Below, one piece after another: positions 38,532 to 46,576 of a DNA stretch of 64,000 nucleotides. The position numbers were made by a program, and so were the translations under genes. A model generated the notes under the pieces. That model ran no database searches. It was given only the letters and a program-made list of their open reading frames with translations, and had not been told where the DNA came from. Within the stretch, counting starts at the first letter, position 1. Each line of letters begins with the position of its first letter. The DNA is from Streptomyces sp. TP-A0874 (GTDB taxonomy: Bacteria; Actinomycetota; Actinomycetes; Streptomycetales; Streptomycetaceae): NCBI RefSeq assembly GCF_001748085.1, contig NZ_BBZK01000004.1, forward strand, positions 248,001-312,000, given 5' to 3'.

Positions 38532-38974
38532 CGGCAGCCGCCGCCCGGACGGTGCCCGGCCCCCATCCTGAGACATCGCCCCTCCGGGCGGGACCGCGCT
38601 GGGAAGCGGTCCTGACGAGGCTCGGCGGACGGAGCGGTACCGGACGAACCGAGGGCTGGCCGCGCGGCGGCCGGTGCCGACTGATGACCGCGGGACCCTG
38701 ATGGCGGTTTCCCGTCGCGCCCCCGGATCGTCGGGGTGCGGCGGCCTCCGGACCCGGGGCACGAGTGGACCGGGCCGGTCGCGGTGCGCGACCGGGTCCT
38801 TCGGCGTACGGCCGGGTGGCGCATCCGGCCACCCGCGGCCGGGCCGATGCCGCGGGCCCCGGGTGGGCCATGTCCCGGCCGACGGCCTCGGGGGCTCCGC
38901 CGCCGCACTGGACGCGATGCCAGCCACCTCCGCCCCTCGCCGGGGCTACCGCCGGCCCGCACTACACTGCCTGC
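38532..38974. other. gene-free interval after LanKC
   Basis: 443 bp of very GC-rich sequence. Open frames exist on both strands but are Arg/Pro/Gly-rich with no recognisable motif. I see no strong hairpin followed by Ts and no RNA gene. Confidence 0.4.
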
Positions 38975-39290
38975 ATGAGCGACGAAGCTGCCGTGTGGCG
39001 GCGGCTGGCCGCCCTCCTCCCGCCCAGCGAGGCCGGGGCCGTCAGGGACTCATGGGACACCGGCGAGCAGGAGAGCGGGCTCGAACTGCTGTGGTCTCCG
39101 CCCTGCTGCGCCATCAGATCCCCCTGGACGGGACCGTCCGGGCCGAGAACCCCGTGGTCTGCGAGACCTGCGGGATGTGGCCGCACCCGCTGGAGCCGCG
39201 CATCTCCCGGTGTCCCTCCGGCCCAACCGGCTCGGGGCTGCGGCTGATCGAGGACCCGACCGCCGCGCTCCTGCCCGCGACCGCGGCCGG
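38975..39290 (+). pseudogene. frameshifted small conserved-type gene
   Basis: From the ATG at 38975 the frame reads well (VWRRLAALLPPSEAGAVRDS, WDTGEQESGLELL) up to about 39090. It then becomes low-quality, while the neighbouring frame continues sensibly (VSALLRHQIPLDGTVRAENP, VVCETCGMWPHPLEPRISRC). A one- or two-base shift near 39090 would join them into a protein of about 100 residues. I do not know its function; the composition suggests a small cytosolic protein. Its second half lies antisense to the 3' end of the SARP gene, so one of the two genes has probably lost its original end here. Confidence 0.5.
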
Positions 39291-41096
39291 CCCGGCGCCC
39301 CCACCCGTCCCCGTCCCCGCAGCCCGTGCCCGGGCGTCCTCGCGGGCGAACAGCCAGACGAGGCGGGGGATTTCGTACAGTGCGGCGTGGGCGGTGATCT
39401 CGCCGCCCGGGATGGTGACCGCACCGGCGCCGATCAGCGTCTCGACGATACGGACGGCTTCCCGTGCGGAGCTGCCCAGGGCCTCGGCCGCCTCGGTGAG
39501 GGTGAAGGGGCCGGGCGGACCGGCGGCCGCCAGCCGGGCCAGGGCGTCGGCCTGAGGCGGCGGCAGGTCACACCAGGCCACGGTCAGCCGGTCGCGCACC
39601 ACGACGTCCCCGGCGGCGAGTTCGTCCAGGGCGCTGGCCGGGTCCGCCAGCCGGTCCGCGTACTCGGCGAGCGGCAGGTGACGCAGGACGGCCAGGCGCA
39701 TCCCGGCGACCCGGACACCGAGCGGCAGCAGACCGCAACCGTGCACGACGCGCAGGGCGGCGGCGCGGTCGGCCGCGACGCGTGCCGTGCCGACGAACCG
39801 GGCCAGCAGGTCCAGGGCCTCGGCCGGGTCCATCGGCGGCACGTCCACCCGACCGACCGGTGCCAGCCCGCCGAGCAGGCCGCGCGCCGTGACCAGGACG
39901 TCGGAGCGGCCCTCGGGCGCCAGGAGTCCGCGTACCGCGTACTCGCCAGGGGCGTCGTCCAGCACCACCAGGGCGCGGTGCCGCACCAGCCAGCGGTGCC
40001 AGGCGTCCGGCGCGGCGGGGACGCCGGTGAGTCGGGCCAGCCGGTCGAGGACGGCGGTCGCGGGCAGCACCGCGCCGGTGCCGTCGCGGAGCCGGACGAG
40101 GAAGCAGCCGTCGGGGTACCGGTCGGCCAGGAGCCGGGCGGCCCGCACCGCGAGGGCCGTCTTCCCGCTGCCCGCCGGCCCGGTGAGCAGCACGGTCCCG
40201 CCCTGCCCGGCGGGGCGGTCCAGCGTGTCGAGGAGGTCGCGGAGCTGAGCGCCGCGACCGGTGAACCCGGGCGGGTCCGGCGGCAGCGGGGCAGGGGTGG
40301 CGGGGCGCACGGCGGCACGGGGCCGCTCGGCGCAGAGGACGGCCCGGTAGCGGTCGGCCATCGCGCCGCCCGGCTCCAGGCCGAGTTCCCGGGCGAGTTC
40401 CTGCCGGTACTCGTCGTAGACGGCCAGGGCCTCGGCTCGGCGGCCCGACTGGTGCAGAGCGGTCATCCAGGCGGTGTGCAGGCGTTCGCGGAGCGGGTGG
40501 CGCTCGGCCAGCTCACGCAGCTCCTCGGCGACGGCCGGGCCGCGGCCGAGGGCCAGTTCGCACTCGGCCCACTCCTCGTGGACGGAGAGGCAGCGCCGCT
40601 CCAAGCGGTCGCCCTCGGCCGCGAGGGCGGGGGAACGCCGCAGGTCGTGCAGGGGTGTGCCCTGCCACAGTCCCACCGCCTCGCGCAGCGGGGCGACGGC
40701 GGCCTGCGGTTCGAGGCCCTCGGCGGACCGGGCGAGCCGGCGCATCCGCAGGGCGTCCACCTCGTCGTCCTCGACGCGCAGCACGTACCCGCCGCAGTCG
40801 TGGACGAGGAGGCCCGGTGCGGCGGTGGCGCCGTCGCCGAGCAGGGTGCGCAGGCTGCTGATGTACACCTGGAGGTTCTTGCGGGCGGTACGCGGCGGGT
40901 CGTCGGGCCAGACCGCGTCGGTGAGCGCGTCGGTGCCGACGGGGGTGTTGGGCCGGCTGAGCAGCAGGCCCAGGACGAGCCGCTGCTTGAGCGGCCCGAG
41001 GGGCAGCCGCACGCCGTCGCGGTGGGCTGCGAGCGTCCCGAGGACGGTGAAGTACGGTCGGGACTGGCGCGCTCTGGTCTGGGGCGCACGGGTCAC
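39114..41096 (-). CDS. SARP-family transcriptional regulator (AfsR-like, BTAD plus NB-ARC)
   Basis: 660-residue activator. The N-terminal winged helix (about 15-95) has PLGPLKQRLVLGLLLSRPNT and ARKNLQVYISSLRTLLGD. The BTAD domain follows (about 105-250; HEEWAECELALG, ALAVYDEYRQELARELGLEP). An NB-ARC ATPase comes next, with GFTGRGAQLRDLLDTLD and Walker A LTGPAGSGKTALAV, then a winged-helix part. The TPR region of full AfsR is absent. The last 70 or so residues are Gly/Ala-rich and antisense to the broken gene at 38975, so the native end may have been lost. GTG 41096 is preceded by GGAGG; an in-frame ATG at 41147 is less likely. Possible activator of the two peptide loci. Confidence 0.82.
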   Translation of the reverse strand: MTRAPQTRARQSRPYFTVLGTLAAHRDGVRLPLGPLKQRLVLGLLLSRPNTPVGTDALTDAVWPDDPPRTARKNLQVYISSLRTLLGDGATAAPGLLVHDCGGYVLRVEDDEVDALRMRRLARSAEGLEPQAAVAPLREAVGLWQGTPLHDLRRSPALAAEGDRLERRCLSVHEEWAECELALGRGPAVAEELRELAERHPLRERLHTAWMTALHQSGRRAEALAVYDEYRQELARELGLEPGGAMADRYRAVLCAERPRAAVRPATPAPLPPDPPGFTGRGAQLRDLLDTLDRPAGQGGTVLLTGPAGSGKTALAVRAARLLADRYPDGCFLVRLRDGTGAVLPATAVLDRLARLTGVPAAPDAWHRWLVRHRALVVLDDAPGEYAVRGLLAPEGRSDVLVTARGLLGGLAPVGRVDVPPMDPAEALDLLARFVGTARVAADRAAALRVVHGCGLLPLGVRVAGMRLAVLRHLPLAEYADRLADPASALDELAAGDVVVRDRLTVAWCDLPPPQADALARLAAAGPPGPFTLTEAAEALGSSAREAVRIVETLIGAGAVTIPGGEITAHAALYEIPRLVWLFAREDARARAAGTGTGGGAGPAAVAGRSAAVGSSISRSPEPVGPEGHREMRGSSGCGHIPQVSQTTGFSARTVPSRGI

Positions 41097-41289
41097 GGGC
41101 GGGCCTCCGGTGTCCGTTCGTCGGGCACGGTGGTCACGCGTACCCATGGCGATGCTCGCCGGCGGGCACGCGCACGGCATCGGGGCGGTCCCCCTATCTT
41201 TCCGCCGCGGACCCGCCCAAAAATCCCGCGCCGCCCCCAGAGACCCGCCTCAGCTCAGCGCCGGGTCCGAGGCGCACTCGGCGGCGATC

Positions 41290-41470
41290 TCACAGAGGGC
41301 TGAGCGGTCCGGCCGCGGTCTTGGCGAGCAGGCTCGCCATGTGCTTCTCGACGGTGCGCGGGGAGTTCGAGAGGCGCCGGACGATCTGCTGGTTGCCCGG
41401 GCGGTCCGGGCAGGAGGAGGAGCACCTCGTACTCGCGCGGGGTGACGCCGCTGGGGCGTAATCGCGCGGG
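41290..41470 (-). pseudogene. LuxR-type helix-turn-helix remnant
   Basis: On the minus strand the end of a LuxR/GerE domain is readable in two frames: VTPREYEVLLLL in one, then NQQIVRRLSNSPRTVEKHMA and SLLAKTAAG in the next. A shift of frame between them (near 41420) breaks the gene. No intact sensor or receiver part is found upstream, where only short plausible bits such as CLVVGALLDEDRA occur. Decayed response regulator or STAND regulator. Confidence 0.6.
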
Positions 41471-41658
41471 GATCCGGTCACAGCCGCCGCGGTGCGTGCG
41501 GCGCTGGCCCGGTCCTCGTCGAGGAGGGCACCGACGACCAGGCACCGGCCGTGCTGGAGCGGGACGAGGAGCGAGTCCTCGCCTCCGGCGCCGCGGAACC
41601 GCGGCAGGGTGGGTCCCGCTCGCGGCGGCCGCAGTGGGCGGAGAGATTGCACCGAGGG

Positions 41659-41935
41659 CGCGACCCACGCGCGCTGGCCCTGCCGGACGGGGAGACCCTC
41701 GTCGCGCTGGCCGACGCGCTCGTGGCCGCCTCCCACGACGAGTACCGCGGCTGCGAAGACGTGGTCATCTTCGCCGCGTGCACCGCAGCACGTATCGGCG
41801 AGGTCTCAGGCTGCCGCGTCGGAGACATCGACACCACCCAGTGGATCAGGACCGTGTGGCGCCAGACCACACCCGCACCCGGCGGGCTCACCGACAAGAG
41901 CACCAAGGGCAAGCAGGTCCCCAAGAAATGCTCAA
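41659..41935 (+). pseudogene. truncated tyrosine-type site-specific integrase
   Basis: About 92 codons matching the catalytic-domain start of actinobacterial integrases: VVIFAACTAARIGEVSGCRV carries the first catalytic Arg, followed by GDIDTTQWI, and KSTKGKQVPKK resembles the beta-hairpin Lys region. The reading breaks at about 41935, where the terminator of the adjacent tRNA-Pro begins; the HxxR and Tyr parts are missing. This is the usual relic left when an integrative element beside a tRNA decays or is deleted. Confidence 0.65.
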
Positions 41936-41967
41936 GGGCCGGTTTCGGATGCCTCCGAAACCGGCCC
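41936..41967 (-). terminator. terminator hairpin of tRNA-Pro
   Basis: A perfect 14-bp stem (arms 41936-41949 and 41954-41967) with a 4-base loop lies 21 bases after the 3' end of the tRNA on the minus strand. No U-run follows, as is common in Streptomyces. Confidence 0.75.
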
Positions 41968-41988
41968 GCGATCTGCGACTTCGTAAAG

Positions 41989-42062
<74 letters not shown>

Positions 42063-42217
42063 ATGCTCGTCGGCCCGGCCTTGCCGCTCCGATCTCGCAC
42101 GAGAACAATACCGCATTTCAGCGGGTGCTCGCTCCCACCCTCCTCGCCGGAGACCGGACCCGCCGGAGGACGGATCCGCCGGCCGGGATCACCCGTCCGC
42201 CGAGGCCGGTTCCCCGT

Positions 42218-42826
42218 TCAGCGACCGCCCTCGGACCGCGGTTCGGGGTCATCGCCCAGCAGGTAGCGGGCGCCCGATCCGCTGTTCGAGGCGACGTCCC
42301 CCGGGTTGTACAGAGCGCACTTGCGCAGCGACAGACAACCACAGCCGATGCAGCCGGTCAGCCGTTCCCGGAGCCGCTCCAGCTCCTCGATCCGCTCGTC
42401 GATCCGGCGGGTCCAGGTACGGGCGACCGCGTTCCACTGGGTCGCGTTGGGCGCGCGGTCCTCCGGGAGGCGGGAGAGGGCCCGCCCGGTCTCCTCCAGG
42501 GTGAGGCCCACCTGCTGCGCCGCCCGGATGAAGGCGAGACGGCGCAGGGTGGAGCGGGCGTACTGGCGGTGGCCGCCGGAGGTGCGGTCGGCCCGGATCA
42601 GGCCGAGTTCCTCGTAGTAGCGGAGGGCTGAAGGGGCCAGTCCGCTGCGGTTCGCCAGTTCGCCGATGGCCAGGCGTTCCCGCCTCCCCGTCTGCCGGAC
42701 CACTCGGGCCTTCGGTCCGGGCGGCCCGCCGGAGGCGCGGCCCACCGCTCGGGCCACGACCTCCGGCGGCTGTTCTTCCGCCGCTGTCGGTCGCCTGGTC
42801 GTGGAGTCTGCCGGGGGCTTCGTCAT
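42218..42826 (-). CDS. soxR: redox-sensitive transcriptional activator SoxR (MerR family)
   Basis: 202-residue MerR-family regulator. The DNA-binding region reads LAIGELANRSGLAPSALRYY and TSGGHRQYARSTLRRLAFIR. A coiled-coil dimerisation helix follows, then the [2Fe-2S] ligand set CIGCGCLSLRKC (CxxCxCx5C) that defines SoxR. In Streptomyces SoxR responds to redox-active secondary metabolites. The start at 42826 is chosen because the divergent promoter and SoxR box lie immediately upstream; a longer in-frame start at 42910 would cover that box. The N-terminal 55 residues before the HTH are a Pro/Arg-rich extension not usual in the family, so the start could also be internal. The C-terminal tail after the cluster is Gly/Ser-rich. 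Confidence 0.9.
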   Translation of the reverse strand: MTKPPADSTTRRPTAAEEQPPEVVARAVGRASGGPPGPKARVVRQTGRRERLAIGELANRSGLAPSALRYYEELGLIRADRTSGGHRQYARSTLRRLAFIRAAQQVGLTLEETGRALSRLPEDRAPNATQWNAVARTWTRRIDERIEELERLRERLTGCIGCGCLSLRKCALYNPGDVASNSGSGARYLLGDDPEPRSEGGR

Positions 42827-42847
42827 GGGGGGAACCCTAGCGCTTGA

Positions 42848-42865
42848 CCTCAAGTGAACTTGACA
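42848..42865. promoter_or_regulatory. SoxR box in the soxR / transketolase divergent promoter
   Basis: CCTCAAGTGAACTTGACA matches the SoxR box CCTCAAGTTAACTTGAGG at 15 of 18 positions. TTGACC at 42844 could serve as the -35 for the rightward gene, overlapping the box as MerR-type activators require. The two start codons are only 55 bp apart. Confidence 0.75.
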
Positions 42866-42881
42866 TTGCACGATCTCTGTC

Positions 42882-43583
42882 ATGACTTCCACAGCGCCCC
42901 CTGGGGGCATGGGTTACAGCGGGCTCTCGGACCTGATGAGCCTGATGACCGGCGACGAGAAGCACGGACCGGCCGCGACCTCGACGCTCGACGCGCTCTG
43001 GGTCCTCTACGACCGGGTGCTCCGGGTCTCCCCCAGCACCGCGGACCACCCCGAGCGGGACCGGTTCCTGCTCTCCAAGGGGCACGGCCCGATGGCCTAC
43101 TACGCCGTGCTCGCGGCGAAGGGCTTCCTCCCCGTTGAACTGCTGCCCGGCTTCGGAGCGTACGACTCGCCCCTCGGGCACCACCCCGACCGGGTACTCG
43201 TCCCCGGCGTGGAGATCGGCAGCGGATCGCTGGGGCACGGCCTGCCGCTGGCGGTGGGCACCGCCCTCGGCCTGCGGGCGCAGGGCCGTACCGACCCGCG
43301 GGTGTGGGTGCTGGTCGGCGACGCCGAACTGGACGAGGGAAGTAACAGCGAGGCCATCGCCTACGCCGGCGTTGTGGGACTGGAAGGGCTGCACACGCTC
43401 GTCGTCGACAACGCCTCCGCCTCCCACCGGTGGCCCGGCGGGATCGCCGCCCTCTTCGAAGCCGCGGGATGGTCCGCGAGGACGGTCGACGGCCGTGACC
43501 ACGAGGCCCTGTACGCGGCGTACACGGCACCGCACCCCGGCCGGCCGCACGTGGTCGTCGCCCGGGTGGAGCCCAGGAACTGA
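42882..43583 (+). CDS. transketolase, N-terminal (TPP-binding) subunit
   Basis: 233-residue half-transketolase. LSKGHGPMAYYAVLAAKG, GSGSLGHGLPLAVGTALGLR and the TPP/Mg motif VGDAELDEGSNSEA are visible. Two-gene transketolases (N and C halves) occur widely in actinobacteria and archaea and act on ketose phosphates or secondary-metabolite precursors. The C half follows after 27 bp. The ATG at 42882 lies so close to the putative promoter and SoxR box that the transcript may be leaderless. Control by SoxR would link pentose-phosphate carbon or NADPH supply to redox stress; this is inferred from the site, not established. Confidence 0.88.
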   Translation: MTSTAPPGGMGYSGLSDLMSLMTGDEKHGPAATSTLDALWVLYDRVLRVSPSTADHPERDRFLLSKGHGPMAYYAVLAAKGFLPVELLPGFGAYDSPLGHHPDRVLVPGVEIGSGSLGHGLPLAVGTALGLRAQGRTDPRVWVLVGDAELDEGSNSEAIAYAGVVGLEGLHTLVVDNASASHRWPGGIAALFEAAGWSARTVDGRDHEALYAAYTAPHPGRPHVVVARVEPRN

Positions 43584-43610
43584 ATCGCACCGAACCGAAA
43601 GGCTTCTGCC

Positions 43611-44519
43611 ATGGACACCATGCGCGAGCGCTTCGCCACCACCGTCTCCCGACTGCTCGACGAGGATCGACGGCTCGCCCTCCTGCTCGCCGAGATCGGC
43701 AGGGACGGCTTCCGGAAGGCCGAGCGGCGCCACCCCGACCGGGTGATCAACGTCGGCATCCGGGAGCAACTGCTGGTGGGCGCGGCCGGTGGGCTGGCGC
43801 TCACGGGTATGCGCCCGATCGTGCACACCTTCGCCAGTTTCCTGGTGGAGCGGCCGTTCGAACAGGTCAAACTGGACTTCGGCCACCAGGGGACGGGGGC
43901 CGTGTTGGTGAGCGCCGGAGCTTCCTACGACTGGCCGGCCGGCGGTCACACGCACATGGCGCCGGGAGACGTGGCCCTGCTGGACACCCTCGACGGCTGG
44001 ACCGTCCACGTACCGGGCCATCCCGACGAGGCCGAGGCCCTGCTGCGACAGGCGGCCGCGGCCGGCGACGACCGGGTCTACGTCCGGCTCTCGCTCCAGA
44101 GCAATCGGCTGGCGCGCACCGCGGACGGGGAGGGGTTCCAGACCGTCCGGGAGGGCACCGGCGGGCTGGTCCTGGCTGTGGGGCCGATGCTGGACAACGT
44201 GCTGGAGGCGGTCGAGGGACTGGATGTGACCGTGCTCTACGCCGCGACGGTGCGGCCGTTCGACCAGCGTGCGCTGCGGGCGGCCGCCTCCTCCCCCGGG
44301 GTGGCCGATGTGGTGCTCGTCGAACCGTATCTGGCCGGCACTTCGGTCGCCGCCGTCAGCGAGACGCTCCTGGACCGGCCACACCGGGTGCTCGGCCTCG
44401 GCGTGGCCAAGCGTGAACTGCGCCGTTACGGGTCGATGGAGGAGCACCTCGCCGGGCAGGGGCTCGATCCGCGTTCGCTCCGTGAGCGGATCACGGGGTT
44501 CCTGCCGGCCCGGCCCTGA
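43611..44519 (+). CDS. transketolase, C-terminal subunit
   Basis: 302-residue partner of the preceding gene, carrying the pyrimidine-binding and C-terminal domains. The expected features are RHPDRVINVGIREQLLVGAA, where the Glu of GIREQ activates TPP, GGHTHMAPGDVALL and VYVRLSLQSNR. Expressed from the same promoter with a 27-bp gap; ATG 43611 is preceded by GAAAGG. It is convergent with the hydrolase gene, with a possible shared hairpin between them. The substrate is not deducible; the paralogous dihydroxyacetone synthase or DXS-like enzymes are single-chain, which argues for the split-transketolase group. Confidence 0.88.
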   Translation: MDTMRERFATTVSRLLDEDRRLALLLAEIGRDGFRKAERRHPDRVINVGIREQLLVGAAGGLALTGMRPIVHTFASFLVERPFEQVKLDFGHQGTGAVLVSAGASYDWPAGGHTHMAPGDVALLDTLDGWTVHVPGHPDEAEALLRQAAAAGDDRVYVRLSLQSNRLARTADGEGFQTVREGTGGLVLAVGPMLDNVLEAVEGLDVTVLYAATVRPFDQRALRAAASSPGVADVVLVEPYLAGTSVAAVSETLLDRPHRVLGLGVAKRELRRYGSMEEHLAGQGLDPRSLRERITGFLPARP

Positions 44520-44520
44520 A

Positions 44521-44564
44521 CACCCGCCCGGTCGGAGCCGGTGCCGCCCGGGCCGCACCGGGTG
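44521..44564. terminator. possible bidirectional terminator
   Basis: CACCCG at 44521 pairs with CGGGTG at 44559, and CCCGG/CCGGG extend the stem inside with a bulge. It fills the 48-bp gap between two convergent genes. Weak, since the stem is interrupted. Confidence 0.35.
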
Positions 44565-44567
44565 TCC

Positions 44568-45488
44568 TCAGCTGTGCTGTTCCAACCAGGCCAGCAGGTC
44601 CTGCTGGACCTCGTCCCGGTTGGTCTCGTTGAGGATCTCGTGGCGCGCGCCGGGATACCCCTTCCAGCTCAGCTCCCGCGTGCCGAGCCAGCGGAAGTCC
44701 TCCAGGAGTTCGTAGACCAGCGTCATGCGCTGGTTGCACGGGTCCTCGGTGCCGACGGCGATGTGTACCGGGAGTTCCGCCGGGATCCGGGTGAGGTTGC
44801 CTGGGTCGTTGATCTTGCGGACGGCCATCACCCAGTCGAGGGCCAGGCCGGCGCTGAACGGGAACCCGCAGCGGTCGTCCGCCACGTACCGGTCGACCTC
44901 CGCCTCGTCCCGGGAGAGCCATTCGAAGCCGGTGCGGTGTTCGTAGGGGTCGTTGAAGGAGGCGAAGAGGTCCGGGACGTAGGACGAGACGGCTCGGCGC
45001 CCGTTGTCGGCGATCTCCCGCTCCAGTTGCCTGATGGAGCCTTCGATCTCCGCGCCGGGCAGGGAACGGAACGTACCGGAGAGGATCAGCCCGCCGAGTT
45101 CGCGGCCGTACTCCTGCGCGCAGTCCCGGGCCAGCATCGAGCCCATGCTGTGGCCCAGCAGGATCAACGGCGCCTCGGGGTGTTCGCGGCGCGCCCGGTC
45201 TCCGACCGCCCGTAGATCCGCCACGATGCCCCGCCAGCTGTCCGGGCCGACGATTCCGTAGCCGCCCGTCGAGGCGGCCGTCCCACCGTGACCGCGGTGG
45301 TCGGACGCGACCACGCCGTATCCGTGGTCGACCAGGAACCGGGCGAACCGGTCATAGCGCAGTGCGTGTTCGGCCGCTCCGTGGGCGATCTGGAGCAGCG
45401 CCCTCGGTGGCCGGCCCGCCGGCAGCCAGGTGTGGACGGCCACCTGGGTGCCTCCGGTGGTCGGCAGATGGTCGGTCTGTGGCGTCAC
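44568..45488 (-). CDS. alpha/beta hydrolase, monoacylglycerol-lipase-like
   Basis: 306-residue serine hydrolase of the Hydrolase_4 group. The oxyanion region LLQIAHGAAEHALRYDRFA, DHRGHGGTA and the nucleophile elbow LLGHSMGSMLAR (Ser near residue 116) are clear; HIAVGTEDPCNQR carries the likely acid and GARHEILNETNRDEV the catalytic His. There is no signal peptide. Similarity of layout is to monoglyceride lipases and lysophospholipases. The GTG at 45488 overlaps the stop of the upstream GNAT gene by GTGA, so its translation may depend on that gene, which is frameshifted in this sequence. Confidence 0.88.
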   Translation of the reverse strand: MTPQTDHLPTTGGTQVAVHTWLPAGRPPRALLQIAHGAAEHALRYDRFARFLVDHGYGVVASDHRGHGGTAASTGGYGIVGPDSWRGIVADLRAVGDRARREHPEAPLILLGHSMGSMLARDCAQEYGRELGGLILSGTFRSLPGAEIEGSIRQLEREIADNGRRAVSSYVPDLFASFNDPYEHRTGFEWLSRDEAEVDRYVADDRCGFPFSAGLALDWVMAVRKINDPGNLTRIPAELPVHIAVGTEDPCNQRMTLVYELLEDFRWLGTRELSWKGYPGARHEILNETNRDEVQQDLLAWLEQHS

Positions 45489-46458
45489 TGCGCTTCCTCC
45501 AGTCGGGTTCGGGGGCTCTCTCTTCCCTTTCCCGCCAGGCCGCCGTCCGCCTCACCCGGCAGCGATCTGGCCGAGCGGTTTCGGTCCGCGGTGTGCTCCT
45601 CGGGGGTCAGGGAGAGGACGAGGTGGTCCTGCACGGGTCGGTAGCCGAGCCGGTGGTACAGGGCGTTGCTCGTGGGGTTGGCGAGGTCGGTGAAGAGCAG
45701 CACTTCCCGGGCGCCGGAGTCGAGGGCCGCTCGGCTGACCGCGGCGGTCGCCATCGCGGCGTAGCCACGGCCGCGGTGCTCGGGCGGGGTGTAGACGGGG
45801 CCGACGCGCACCACTCCGTCGAGGGTACGGTGTTGCCCGCGAGGGATCGGGGTTGACCGTCGTCCTCCCAGAGGGTGAGGCCGCCGTGTGCCAGGCGTTC
45901 CTCGACGGCCTGGTGCTGACGGGAGCGGTCCGTCGAGCCGGAGGTCTCCCGTTCGAACGCGGCACACCACTCGACCAGCAGGGCCTGGTCCGACGGGCCG
46001 GCCACTCTGCTGCGCCCCGCTGCTCCGGTGCGGGGCGCGGTGAGGCGGGCCAGCCGGTGCAGCCTGTCGGACCGCGCGAGCCGTGGCTGTTCCCCGGTGG
46101 TACGCCGCCAGGCCGCGGCGAAGCTCTCGGCGACGCTCCGCTCGGCGTTCACTCCGGTGAGATGGGGGTCTCCGCCGGCTGCCGACGCAGCGAGCTGCTC
46201 CACCGCCGCCGCCGGCATCTCCGACAGCAGGGCTGGGAAGGGCGGGGTCCATATGAAGACGCCGTCCACGGTTCCGTGGTCATCGTGCCACCAGCCGAAC
46301 CGGGGATGCCGGTCGCCGAACCTGCGGTCGCCGATCCTTCGCAGCGAGTGCGTCACCGACACCAGCAGGGTGTGGGCGACGGGCCGCTTCCTGAGGAGCC
46401 CGCCGGCGGCGGTCGCGAGTTGCGCCGGATCGGTGGTGTGTGTCCATCGCCAAACCAT
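45485..46458 (-). pseudogene. GNAT-family acetyltransferase, interrupted by a frameshift
   Basis: The frame from ATG 46458 gives VAHTLLVSVTHSLRRIG, FGWWHDDHGTVDGVFIWTPP and LTLWEDDGQPRSLAGNT, then becomes nonsense near 45830. The adjacent frame continues with VVRVGPVYTPPEHRGRGYAA, the acetyl-CoA-binding signature, and ALYHRLGYRPVQDHLVLSL, ending at 45485. Loss of one C in the run at about 45829 explains the break (GTACCC for GTACCCC). The intact protein would be about 324 residues and resembles other two-domain streptomycete GNAT proteins. The break could be a real mutation or a base-calling error in a homopolymer. Its stop overlaps the hydrolase start. Confidence 0.72.
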
Positions 46459-46517
46459 GGTCCAGCATGGCGGGCGGCAGGTCCGCGCCGCATCCGGATA
46501 TCGGCCGGGGGACGGTT

Positions 46518-46571
46518 CCGGCCGGTGACCGCCGGGCAGCTCCGGAAGCAGGCCCGGCGGTCACCGGCCGG
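46518..46571 (-). terminator. strong terminator hairpin after the methyltransferase gene
   Basis: Perfect 20-bp stem: CCGGCCGGTGACCGCCGGGC (46518-46537) against GCCCGGCGGTCACCGGCCGG (46552-46571), 14-base loop. It starts five bases after the stop of the gene at 46577. No U-run. Confidence 0.8.
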
Positions 46572-46576
46572 TTCGG

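Noticed and set aside
35916..38927. Long minus-strand frame opposite LanKC
   Set aside because: Arg/Gly-rich antisense frame without motifs, while the plus strand has lyase, kinase and cyclase signatures.
39384..41303. Plus-strand frame of about 700 codons opposite the SARP gene
   Set aside because: Gly/Arg/Gln-rich shadow without motifs; the minus strand shows BTAD and NB-ARC blocks.
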